Part shown: in pieces, positions 1-6,361 of the stretch
How the letters are laid out: every line of letters begins with the position of its first letter
Numbering within the stretch: the stretch's first letter is position 1
NCBI GenBank assembly: GCA_002694065.1
Contig: NZKZ01000183.1
Location: forward strand, 1 to 10,083
DNA from: Acidiferrobacter sp.
Lineage (GTDB): Bacteria > Pseudomonadota > Gammaproteobacteria > Arenicellales > UBA868
Length of the DNA stretch: 10,083 nt
Direction of reading: 5' to 3'
The notes under the pieces: generated by a model
Databases searched by the model: none
Told to the model about the DNA's origin: nothing
The model's input: the letters and a program-made list of their open reading frames with translations, nothing else
Translations under genes and position numbers: made by a program

Positions 1-441
1 CGTGTTTTCCTCCAACTCGCGCACCGAACAGGGCAATCGGTACCGCGAACCAAACTGGCTGAACTCAAGAATACACGAGCCACGAGCACAAAGAGCGCGA
101 GCCAGCAAACCCTCCGCACTGAAAAGACCCGTCATCTCGTCTGAGAACTCCTGGGGCTTCTGGTAATACGTAGCCGAAAGATACTTGATCGCCGCTTTGT
201 AACGATCGGCAGGGTCATGAGTTTTTTGCACCATGTGTCGAAACTGGGAAACATCATGCGCGGCCTCTGCCCGAATGATGAGCAAGGTCACCTGACCGGA
301 GTAACTCCCGCCATCGGCCAATGACAGATGCGGACACATTCCGGAAGTCGGCCGTCCGTCTCCCACTCGCATGGCCCGTTGCCGGACAAGGCATTGCCAA
401 GCCAGAAACTGCGACCTCAAATCAGCAGCTGGTTCGCCCAT
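1..441 (-). CDS. Conserved-looking hypothetical protein, partial (C-terminus beyond left edge)
   Basis: An open frame runs from an ATG at 441 to the left edge with no stop, giving 147 codons of an unfinished protein. The start is supported by an AAGGA Shine-Dalgarno at 452-456, 10 nt upstream. The protein begins MGEPAADLRSQF and is soluble-looking, with no signal peptide or membrane segment. Visible landmarks are a CPHLSLADGG stretch near residues 35-44, a short hydrophobic strand-like VTLLII near 50-55, a polar helical part with MVQKTHDPADRY near 69-80, YYQKPQEF near 90-97, and LEFSQFGSRYRLPCSVREL near the edge. I do not recognise the family and assign no function. That it is a real gene is inferred from the uninterrupted frame, the good ribosome site and sensible amino-acid use. 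It is divergent from the HAD phosphatase gene to its right, so the two may share a regulatory region. Confidence 0.72.
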   Translation of the reverse strand, partial: MGEPAADLRSQFLAWQCLVRQRAMRVGDGRPTSGMCPHLSLADGGSYSGQVTLLIIRAEAAHDVSQFRHMVQKTHDPADRYKAAIKYLSATYYQKPQEFSDEMTGLFSAEGLLARALCARGSCILEFSQFGSRYRLPCSVRELEENT

Positions 442-451
442 AACCAAGAGA

Positions 452-456
452 TCCTT
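452..456 (-). promoter_or_regulatory. Shine-Dalgarno of the leftward hypothetical gene
   Basis: AAGGA on the minus strand lies 10 nt before the ATG at 441. It is the main evidence for choosing that start of the left-edge gene. Confidence 0.5.
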
Positions 457-521
457 GAAAAAAGGTAAATGTGATTGCTCTGCGTCCCGATAATAACGGA
501 TCACGGTACCACGACTTCACG

Positions 522-546
522 CTGGACGTTAGACTACGGCGTCCAG
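522..546. repeat. Inverted repeat (7-bp dyad) in the divergent intergenic region
   Basis: CTGGACG at 522-528 is matched by its exact reverse complement CGTCCAG at 540-546, with an 11-nt spacer. Two further G-T wobble pairs could extend the stem inward in the plus-strand RNA, leaving a 7-nt loop. No T-run follows on either strand, so it is not an intrinsic terminator. It lies between the leftward hypothetical gene and the probable TTG start (567) of the phosphatase gene. It could be an operator dyad or a leader hairpin; the sequence alone cannot separate these. A GATAAT box at 489-494, close to a -10 hexamer, lies just upstream but has no convincing -35. Confidence 0.4.
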
Positions 547-566
547 AAATACTTCCAGGCAGAGCC

Positions 567-1349
567 TTGTCCACACCGTCTTTTTTCATCGATATTGATG
601 GCGTCCTATATGGGGGTTCTGCACCAGTTTCCAAAGGTCCTGGCGTGCTTGCCTATCTTCGCAGCCGGGGGTTTCCCTTTCTGTTGGTGACCAACACTTC
701 CCGAATGTCAGCGAGTGATATCCAGGAAAAACTTGCCGATCTCGGTTATCAGGTAAATACCGACGAGATTCTCCCGGTCTCCCTTGCAGCAGTGGAATAC
801 CTTACCCATAAATTTGATGCTGCGCGGTGCTTTGTTATCGGGGATGACAGTCTGGCGCGTCTGCTCGAAAAGCACGGCCACACAGTGTCACGCAAGGAAG
901 AATCTGCTGATGCGGTAGTTATCGGACAGTCGCTCTGGGCGGACTTTGGAGAAATCGATATCGCCCGGCGTCTGGCCTTACAGGGTGCAGAGGTAATCGC
1001 CCTGCATCGCGATGCGACCTGGCCGGATGGCGACGTTATCCGCGTTGGTCTTGGGCCGATCGTGGCGGCCATCGAGTCGGTGATCGACGGAACTGTAACG
1101 GTCATCGGCAAGCCTCAGCGAGCGTTTTTCGATGCCGCTCTGTCCCGTGCCGGCTTCGCCCGGGCCGATACCGTGATGATCGGAGACAGTATTGCCTCCG
1201 ATATTGATGGAGCGATCAACGCAGACTTGCGCAGCCTTCTGGTGCGGACGGGAAACAGTGCCGAGGAGCCCGTGCCCGCAGGGTGTGACGGCGCACTGAA
1301 CTCCATTGCCGATCTTCCAAAATGGTGTGACGCCGAGTTTCCTGATTGA
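567..1349 (+). CDS. HAD-IIA superfamily phosphatase (NagD-like)
   Basis: This is a haloacid-dehalogenase family phosphatase of subfamily IIA, the group of NagD, PGP and phospholysine phosphatases, cytosolic and acting on small phosphorylated molecules. From the TTG at 567 the 260-residue product shows motif I FFIDIDGVLYGG at 6-17 (nucleophile Asp9, acid/base Asp11), motif II VTNTS at 41-45, the motif III Lys182 in VIGKPQ, and motif IV GDSIASD at 206-212 with metal-binding Asp207 and Asp212. The C2-type cap lies between motifs II and III. The frame also extends back to a GTG at 471 with an AAAGG ribosome site (292 aa). I prefer 567 because family members start a few residues before motif I and are about 250-260 aa, and because the extension has several rare codons (AGA, CTA, ATA) and contains an inverted repeat. 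TTG 567 has only a weak AGG 7 nt upstream. The substrate is unknown. The ABC transporter genes follow immediately. Confidence 0.88.
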   Translation: MSTPSFFIDIDGVLYGGSAPVSKGPGVLAYLRSRGFPFLLVTNTSRMSASDIQEKLADLGYQVNTDEILPVSLAAVEYLTHKFDAARCFVIGDDSLARLLEKHGHTVSRKEESADAVVIGQSLWADFGEIDIARRLALQGAEVIALHRDATWPDGDVIRVGLGPIVAAIESVIDGTVTVIGKPQRAFFDAALSRAGFARADTVMIGDSIASDIDGAINADLRSLLVRTGNSAEEPVPAGCDGALNSIADLPKWCDAEFPD

Positions 1350-1368
1350 ATCACCATTGACCGCGTAC

Positions 1369-2295
1369 GTGACTGATCAGACCCGTCCTTCGCCAGTCGT
1401 TCACTGTCGCGAAATTAGAAAAACGTTCGGCAACATGGTCGCCGTTGCTGATCTCAGCTTTGATATCCAGCCCAGAAGCTGCTTTGGCCTGCTCGGCCCA
1501 AACGGGGCCGGGAAAACCACCACACTGCGCATGCTGCTCGGTCAGTCGCCCCGCTCGGGAGGCATGCTTGAAGTCTTCGGCCAAGATATCGATGAGGGGC
1601 GAAAAGCTATCCGCCAACGTACTGGCATTGTGCCCCAGGCCGATAATCTTGATCCTGACTTCACGGTGAGAGAGAACCTCTTGATGTACGGCAGCTATTT
1701 CCGACTTGACTCCACGGTGATGAGCGAGCGGATCCCGGGTTTGCTCGACATGGTGGAGCTCGCGCCTCGAGCTGATGACCGAATCGAGACGCTCTCCGGG
1801 GGTATGAAACGCCGACTGACTTTGGCCCGCGCCCTCATAAATGATCCGCAACTCCTTGTGCTTGACGAGCCCACCACCGGACTGGATCCACAGGCGCGGC
1901 ATATGATCTGGTCGCTGATTCATCAGATGAAGCGGGCAGGCAAAACCATTCTGCTCACCACTCACTATATGGAGGAAGCTGAGCGCTTGTGTGATGAACT
2001 GATTGTGATTGATGACGGGAGCCTGCTGGCGCAGGGAAGCCCAGCAGAGTTAATCGAAAAATACTGCGAAAGTGATGTGCTCGAGATCCGCGGCGAGGTC
2101 GAGGGGATCCCGATCGACTCCCTGCCGCAAGCATGGCGAACCGAAAAAGCGGGCGACAGCCTCTACCTTTATGCAAACGATGCACAGGGATTGGTGCAGT
2201 TTTCCCAACATCTCACCGACATGGTTTGCCTGCACCGTCGCTCGGGTCTTGAGGATGTGTTTTTGCGGCTGACCGGCCGGGCGTTGCGCGGATGA
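1369..2295 (+). CDS. NodI-like ABC transporter ATP-binding protein
   Basis: This is the cytoplasmic ATPase of an ABC-2 type exporter. From the GTG at 1369 the product is 308 aa with Walker A GPNGAGKTT at 43-51, Q-loop Gln90, signature LSGGMKRR at 142-149, Walker B LLVLDE at 162-167 and H-loop His199 in TTHYMEEAERL. The C-terminus, HRRSGLEDVFLRLTGRALR, closely follows the tail typical of NodI and its non-symbiotic relatives in beta- and gammaproteobacteria. The start is uncertain: in-frame alternatives are TTG 1306, GTG 1327 and TTG 1357, and none has a good ribosome site. GTG 1369 leaves a short leader before the conserved domain and a 19-nt gap after the phosphatase stop, while 1306 or 1327 would overlap that gene. 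The stop overlaps the permease start as ATGA, so the two are translationally coupled. The substrate is not shown by the sequence. In rhizobia NodIJ exports lipo-chitin oligosaccharides, but no nodulation gene is present here. Confidence 0.93.
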   Translation: MTDQTRPSPVVHCREIRKTFGNMVAVADLSFDIQPRSCFGLLGPNGAGKTTTLRMLLGQSPRSGGMLEVFGQDIDEGRKAIRQRTGIVPQADNLDPDFTVRENLLMYGSYFRLDSTVMSERIPGLLDMVELAPRADDRIETLSGGMKRRLTLARALINDPQLLVLDEPTTGLDPQARHMIWSLIHQMKRAGKTILLTTHYMEEAERLCDELIVIDDGSLLAQGSPAELIEKYCESDVLEIRGEVEGIPIDSLPQAWRTEKAGDSLYLYANDAQGLVQFSQHLTDMVCLHRRSGLEDVFLRLTGRALRG

Positions 2296-3071
2296 GCACT
2301 CTCGCCCCTCCCCGGTTTCGCCTTGAATCTATCGCCGTCTGGCGACGTAATGCACTGGTATGGCGCAGACTTATGACCGCCAGCCTGTTGCTGCATTTCG
2401 GGGAACCGTTTCTTTATCTTCTGGGTATCGGCTACGGCCTTGGGAGGTTTGTCGGTGAGCTGGACGGAATACCCTACTTCACCTTCCTTGCTTCGGGATT
2501 CATCGCCTGGTCTGCAATGAACGTTGCCAGCATGGAGTCAATGTGGTCCGTCTACACACGGATGGTGCCCCAGCAAACCTACGAAGCGATCCTGGCAACA
2601 CCAGCACAGGTGGACGACATTGTCATCGGTGAACTGCTCTGGTGCGGCTCCAAAAGTCTCGTGAGCGGGACCGCTATTCTGGCCGTAGCGGCCGTCCTGG
2701 GTGCCGTGAACGACTGGACCGCCCTGCTGGCGATTCCGGTGATTTTCCTCACCGGAGTCTGTTTCGCAGCGCCGGGGCTTATCATCACCGCCTACGCTCG
2801 TGCTTACGAGTACTTCAACTTTTACATGACGCTCGTCATGACGCCGATGTTCATTCTTTGCGGTGTGTTTTATCCCGTCAGTAGTTTGCCTGGGCCGGTT
2901 CAGTCAGCGGTCCAGTTTCTGCCGCTTACCCATGCCGTTGAAATCATTCGCCCCATCGTCGTCGGGCAACCCATCACAGACCTTGGGTTTCATCTCGCCG
3001 CGCTAGGTGGGTTCGGACTCGTAACCACCTGGATCGCCACCGCGCTGTTTCGGCGGCGACTTATTCAGTAG
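2292..3071 (+). CDS. NodJ-like ABC-2 type transporter permease
   Basis: This 259-aa inner-membrane protein is the partner of the upstream ATPase. Hydrophobic segments fall near residues 30-50, 61-80, 122-139, 143-168, 176-196 and 231-253, the six-helix layout of the ABC-2 permease family. Signatures shared with NodJ are NALVWRRLMTASLL at 20-33, YGLGRFVGELDG at 48-59, the coupling-loop region QQTYEAILATPAQVDDIV at 94-111, and the conserved late motif GVFYPVSSLP at 191-200 followed by LPLTHAVEIIRP at 210-221. The length matches NodJ (about 260 aa). The ATG lies inside the end of the ATPase gene in a 4-nt ATGA overlap, a strong sign of one complex. It ends 30 nt before the end of the convergent cobC gene, with no recognisable terminator hairpin in between. 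The cargo is unknown; a hydrophobic or glycolipid-like compound is only an analogy with NodIJ. Confidence 0.93.
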   Translation: MSTLAPPRFRLESIAVWRRNALVWRRLMTASLLLHFGEPFLYLLGIGYGLGRFVGELDGIPYFTFLASGFIAWSAMNVASMESMWSVYTRMVPQQTYEAILATPAQVDDIVIGELLWCGSKSLVSGTAILAVAAVLGAVNDWTALLAIPVIFLTGVCFAAPGLIITAYARAYEYFNFYMTLVMTPMFILCGVFYPVSSLPGPVQSAVQFLPLTHAVEIIRPIVVGQPITDLGFHLAALGGFGLVTTWIATALFRRRLIQ

Positions 3072-3101
3072 GAGAGCAGTCCCGGCAGTATCCCGCCCCC
3101 G

Positions 3102-3611
3102 TTAGGGAATCGACAGGCAATCTCCAAAGGCAATTGTCTGGCTCGCGGCCCTGTCGAGACTGAACCCGCCGCGCAGGATCCAGCACGCTTTGATAATGCC
3201 CGCATGCGTGATCAAAAGATGTTTCCCCTCAGGCAAGGCAGACAGGAAGGCATCGACACGCTCGATGACATCTTGAAACCGCTCTCCTCCAGGCACCTGG
3301 TACCCCGAAATATCGTTAGCCCAGGACTCTATCTCTTCCTGATCGATCTCTGACCAGGAAACACCCTCCCAGGTGCCGAAACTCATCTCGCGCAATCGCT
3401 CATCCACCTGATAAGAGAGATCAAGATAGTCGGCCAACTTCACGCAGCGACGCATGGGACTCACAAAGACACCCGAATAATTCGAACTCAGTTTTTCCCG
3501 AACGGCTTCGGCCTCGGAGAGAAACGTATCGTCGACATCAAGATCCAGGCTGCCATAGCAGATCCCGTCGGCAATGCGCGGCCGCGTGTGTCGGATCAGG
3601 TCGAGAGCCAA
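3102..3611 (-). CDS. cobC: Alpha-ribazole-5'-phosphate phosphatase (histidine phosphatase family)
   Basis: CobC removes the 5'-phosphate of alpha-ribazole phosphate, or of adenosylcobalamin phosphate, at the end of nucleotide-loop assembly. The 169-aa product has the phosphoglycerate-mutase-like histidine phosphatase core: LIRHTRP at 5-11 with phospho-acceptor His8 and Arg7, SPMRR at 51-55, REMSFGTWEG at 74-83 with Glu75 as likely proton donor, and LITHAG at 133-138 with the second catalytic His136. ICYGSLDLDV at 17-26 resembles the ICYGxxDxxV stretch of CobC proteins and helps separate it from general phosphoglycerate mutases. The start is a TTG inside the 3' end of cobS (16-nt overlap); the family begins right at this strand, so a later start is excluded. 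Translation is probably coupled to cobS. The position directly after cobT and cobS supports the B12 role over other histidine phosphatase functions. It appears to be the last gene of the operon. Confidence 0.9.
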   Translation of the reverse strand: MALDLIRHTRPRIADGICYGSLDLDVDDTFLSEAEAVREKLSSNYSGVFVSPMRRCVKLADYLDLSYQVDERLREMSFGTWEGVSWSEIDQEEIESWANDISGYQVPGGERFQDVIERVDAFLSALPEGKHLLITHAGIIKACWILRGGFSLDRAASQTIAFGDCLSIP

Positions 3612-4378
3612 AGCGCACTCGCCGCAAGATAGATCAGCACTTCCGATATCTGCTGGGAAAAACCGAGGTAATCACCGGTATAGCCGCCAATCTGGCGGAC
3701 ACACAATCGCGCCAGCAGCAAGACAGCAGCCACCAGGATAAGGCCCGCAACCACCGTGAGTTGTAGCTGCCAGAGACCCAGCGGCACGATGACTGCGAGG
3801 CCCACCAGAAGTCCTCTGGAGGGTACACCCTGCGCCACGGGTTTTGCCCGTGCCGCGTCGGCGTCCTGCACATAATCGAGGAGATAAATTAATACCAGAG
3901 GAGCGATCCTGGAAAGTGCATGCGCAACGACGAGCAACACGGCACCTAAAACAGGATCCAAAAAAGCCAGTATCGCTGTCCGCAAAGAAAGGACAACCCA
4001 CAGAGCCGTGGCGCCATAGGTCCCAATCCTCGAGTCCTTCATGATCCGAAGCTTGTCCGCCGGGGTAAACCCGCCGCCAAACCCGTCACACACATCAGCC
4101 AGACCGTCCTCATGGAAACAGCCAGTCATCAGCAGTCCTGTGACGACAGCCAGTACTGCCGCTGCTGGTTGAGGCAGCCAGAGTGTCGAGAACCAGAATA
4201 CGCCCGCCGCGATGACGCCGATACCGAGCCCAATCCAAGGCAGATACTGACTGGCGTGATCGAGATCGCTATCTGAAAATCCGGAGATAGTGCCCATCGG
4301 TATGCGGGTAAAGTAGCCTACGGCCACCCGAAAGCGGCGAAGTTCTCGTGACACAGAATCGGGATTCAATAACGCCAT
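3596..4378 (-). CDS. cobS: Adenosylcobinamide-GDP ribazoletransferase (cobalamin synthase)
   Basis: CobS is the inner-membrane enzyme that condenses adenosylcobinamide-GDP with alpha-ribazole or its 5'-phosphate to give adenosylcobalamin (phosphate). The 260-aa product has the expected GYFTRIPM near 21-28, the metal/substrate motif HEDGLADVCDGFGGG at 89-103, MKDSRIGTYG at 113-122, and GGYTGDYLGFSQQISE close to the C-terminus. Between them run several hydrophobic helices. Length and motif order match the family. The ATG at 4378 lies 18 nt after the cobT stop and lacks a strong Shine-Dalgarno, so translation may depend on ribosomes leaving cobT. Its 3' end overlaps cobC by 16 nt. Its donor substrate needs CobP/CobU, which is not encoded in this window. 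Confidence 0.95.
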   Translation of the reverse strand: MALLNPDSVSRELRRFRVAVGYFTRIPMGTISGFSDSDLDHASQYLPWIGLGIGVIAAGVFWFSTLWLPQPAAAVLAVVTGLLMTGCFHEDGLADVCDGFGGGFTPADKLRIMKDSRIGTYGATALWVVLSLRTAILAFLDPVLGAVLLVVAHALSRIAPLVLIYLLDYVQDADAARAKPVAQGVPSRGLLVGLAVIVPLGLWQLQLTVVAGLILVAAVLLLARLCVRQIGGYTGDYLGFSQQISEVLIYLAASALWLST

Positions 4379-4396
4379 GGTCGCTTTTGCGGTCCG

Positions 4397-5467
4397 CTAA
4401 TCGGAGGCCTCGCTGACGCCCGCTTCGGAGAACGTCGCCATATTACTGTGAAGCTGGCAGGCCGCCTCAAGCACGAGAACCGCAACGGCGGCTCCGCTCC
4501 CCTCTCCCAGTCGCATACCGAGATCCAGCAACGGATCTGCTTTCAGGGCCGCCAAAACATGCCTGTGTCCCGGCTCTGCTGAGCAGTGAGAGTAAAAAAG
4601 CCACGGCGCAATAGAAGGATTGGCTTTGACGGCAACCAATGCCGCCACTGAGGCTATAAAGCCATCCACGAGCACTGCTTTGCCTTTCTGAGCGCAACCC
4701 ACGTAAGCTCCGACCAGTCCTGCAATCTCAAAACCGCCCAGATGCCTCAGGATCATCAGCGGCTGCGCCGTGCGAATAACCGCCTCATGATGCTTAAGCG
4801 CCTGTCTAATGACATCCGATTTGTGCTTGACACCTGCTGAATCGAGCCCGGTTCCCGGCCCGACCAGATCCTCTGGCGGCAAACCCAGCAGAGCACAGGA
4901 GAGTGCGCTGGCGCTGGTGCTATTCCCAATGCCCATTTCTCCGCCAATGAAAAGTTGACTTTGAGTTTCAACCACTTTCCTCGCTGCTCGTTGCCCGGCG
5001 TCGAGACTCTTTGCCAGTTGCGAGGCGTTCATCGCCGGCTGGCTGACAAAGTTCGCGGTTCCCGGACCGAGGTCCAATCGGGAGACCTTATCGAGCTCAC
5101 CCGGATCATTCACGAGACCCAAATTGATCACTTCCAATTCGGCGCCAAGGTGCGCGGCCATGACTGAGATCGCCGCACCTCCGCTCGCGAAATTTCTTAC
5201 CATCTCTCCCGTCACTGCCACCGGAAACGCAGAGACCCCTTCGGCCGCTACACCATGATCTGCCGCAAAGACACCAATATAGGCGGGTTTGGTCTGGGGT
5301 GCGTCGGTATTCTGCAGTGTGGCGAGATGCACTGCGCACGCCTCTAATCGACCCAGTGAACCGGGCGGCTTTGTCAGGCTGTTCTGTCGGGCCAGCGCTG
5401 CCTCGCGGGCCCTTTCAGATACCGACATTGCCGGAGCGGCAATCCAGTCATTCTCCGATTGCTCCAT
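4397..5467 (-). CDS. cobT: Nicotinate-nucleotide--dimethylbenzimidazole phosphoribosyltransferase
   Basis: CobT moves phosphoribose from nicotinate mononucleotide to 5,6-dimethylbenzimidazole, making alpha-ribazole 5'-phosphate, the lower ligand of B12. The 356-aa cytosolic protein matches the family length and shows LTKPPGSLGRLE at 31-42, FAADHGVAAEGVS at 67-79, GGEMGIGNSTSA at 175-186, VGPGTGLD at 202-209, ILRHLGGFEIAGL downstream, and RLGEGSGAA near 319-327. The Glu of that last motif (about 322) corresponds to the known catalytic glutamate. The start at 5467 has a strong AGAGGG ribosome site. cobT follows btuD after a 126-nt gap, the longest in the minus-strand cluster, so it may have its own promoter. 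A gene for dimethylbenzimidazole synthesis (bluB) is not nearby, so the base is either salvaged or made by a gene elsewhere. Confidence 0.96.
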   Translation of the reverse strand: MEQSENDWIAAPAMSVSERAREAALARQNSLTKPPGSLGRLEACAVHLATLQNTDAPQTKPAYIGVFAADHGVAAEGVSAFPVAVTGEMVRNFASGGAAISVMAAHLGAELEVINLGLVNDPGELDKVSRLDLGPGTANFVSQPAMNASQLAKSLDAGQRAARKVVETQSQLFIGGEMGIGNSTSASALSCALLGLPPEDLVGPGTGLDSAGVKHKSDVIRQALKHHEAVIRTAQPLMILRHLGGFEIAGLVGAYVGCAQKGKAVLVDGFIASVAALVAVKANPSIAPWLFYSHCSAEPGHRHVLAALKADPLLDLGMRLGEGSGAAVAVLVLEAACQLHSNMATFSEAGVSEASD

Positions 5468-5593
5468 TGATTTCCCTCTAGACTGTCGGCTTCACCCAAG
5501 TTGGTATCCCGGCCACCCTCAGGAAGAGTTGCTCACAAAGCGGTGCAGATGTCCGATGCAAAACCCCTACCCCATCACAGACTGAGACCATAC
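5468..5593 (-). other. 126-nt gap between btuD and cobT
   Basis: This is the widest non-coding stretch inside the minus-strand B12 cluster. I looked for a cobalamin riboswitch and did not find one: the B12-box-like stretch AAGCCGACAGTC near the 3' end is a poor match and the other conserved blocks are absent. No convincing promoter or terminator with a T-run is visible. Apart from the cobT Shine-Dalgarno at its end, nothing can be assigned. Confidence 0.4.
5474..5479 (-). promoter_or_regulatory. Shine-Dalgarno of cobT
   Basis: AGAGGG on the minus strand precedes the cobT ATG, with 7 nt between its GAGG core and the start. It is the clearest ribosome site in the cob part and fixes the cobT start. 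It also suggests that cobT can be translated independently of btuD. Confidence 0.6.
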
Positions 5594-6361
5594 TCATGCG
5601 GGATAAAAAAAGTATGTGTCGCCCGCCTGATAGCGGTGAAGTTGGTGCTGGTAAAGCCTGGACAGATTTTCTTCGTTTGCGATCAGCTCAACCGGTCCTT
5701 GGCGCGTTTCCCCCTCACCATACAGCAAAAGCAGGTGATCACTAAAGCGCGTAGCGAGATTGACATCATGCATGACCATCACGACCGCCCGCGCCTTGGC
5801 TCGACACTCGGCAAGAAACTCCTTGAGCAGTTGGGTCTGAAAATGAAGATCGAGGTGATTAACCGGTTCATCCATAAACACCAGTTCTGTCTCTTGCGCG
5901 GCCAACGCCGCAAGCTCCACCCGTCGCCGTTCGCCGCCGGATAATGAAGAGAGATCGCGACTTCCAAAGTCCTGGAGACCGACGCGGTTCAACTCCCGTT
6001 CAACAATTGATTGATCGTGCTCGCTCGAGTCCCGCCACCTCTGGATCCACGGATGGCGCCCATTCATTACGGTCTCATTGACAGTCGTTGGAAACTGAAT
6101 CTCTGGATTCTGAAACAGCAGACCGATCTTCTGTGCACGAGTCCGTCGGGTCAGTTGATCAAGAGGATCTCTTCCAAGCCGGATGTGACCCCGCTTTAAG
6201 GGTCTCAGGCCTGCAAGCGTCAGCAGCAAAGTGGTCTTTCCGATTCCGTTACGACCCAGAATTGACCAGACTCTTCCCGGCTCAAGGGTCAGATTCAGAT
6301 CTCGGCAGACGACCCGCCCGCCGATGCCCGCCTCGATTCCCTCTGCGCTTAGAAGCGTCAT
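5594..6361 (-). CDS. btuD: Vitamin B12 ABC transporter ATPase
   Basis: BtuD is the cytoplasmic ATPase that drives B12 (and cobinamide) import through BtuC. From the ATG at 6361 the product is 255 aa, the usual length, with Walker A GRNGIGKTT at 36-44, Q-loop Gln84 in LLFQNPEIQFP, signature LSGGERRRVELA at 140-151, Walker B LVFMDEPVNHLD at 160-171 and H-loop His198 in VMVMHDVNLA. The frame stays open a further 411 nt upstream to 6772, but that stretch lies inside btuC and encodes nothing like a transporter domain. The true start is the ATG that overlaps the btuC stop as ATGA. This coupling and the gene order btuF-btuC-btuD mark it as BtuD instead of a ferric-siderophore ATPase of the same superfamily, as do the flanking btuB and cobTSC genes. 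Confidence 0.94.
   Translation of the reverse strand: MTLLSAEGIEAGIGGRVVCRDLNLTLEPGRVWSILGRNGIGKTTLLLTLAGLRPLKRGHIRLGRDPLDQLTRRTRAQKIGLLFQNPEIQFPTTVNETVMNGRHPWIQRWRDSSEHDQSIVERELNRVGLQDFGSRDLSSLSGGERRRVELAALAAQETELVFMDEPVNHLDLHFQTQLLKEFLAECRAKARAVVMVMHDVNLATRFSDHLLLLYGEGETRQGPVELIANEENLSRLYQHQLHRYQAGDTYFFYPA

Noticed and set aside
1351..1965. Minus-strand open frame of about 204 codons opposite the ABC ATPase
   Set aside because: It mirrors the Walker and signature regions of the real gene and shows no domain of its own.
1369..3071. True symbiotic nodIJ genes
   Set aside because: No other nod genes or nod-box are seen, and NodIJ-like pairs are common outside rhizobia.
3072..3101. Terminator in the convergent gap between the permease and cobC
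   Set aside because: Only a 4-bp TCCC/GGGA match is present, with no T-run; too weak to call.
5496..5504. Short palindrome CCAAGTTGG upstream of cobT
   Set aside because: Nine bases with a single-base centre is expected by chance and has no supporting promoter context.
5468..5593. Possible cobalamin riboswitch upstream of cobT
   Set aside because: Only a weak B12-box-like stretch is visible; the other conserved blocks are missing and the space is too short for the usual element.
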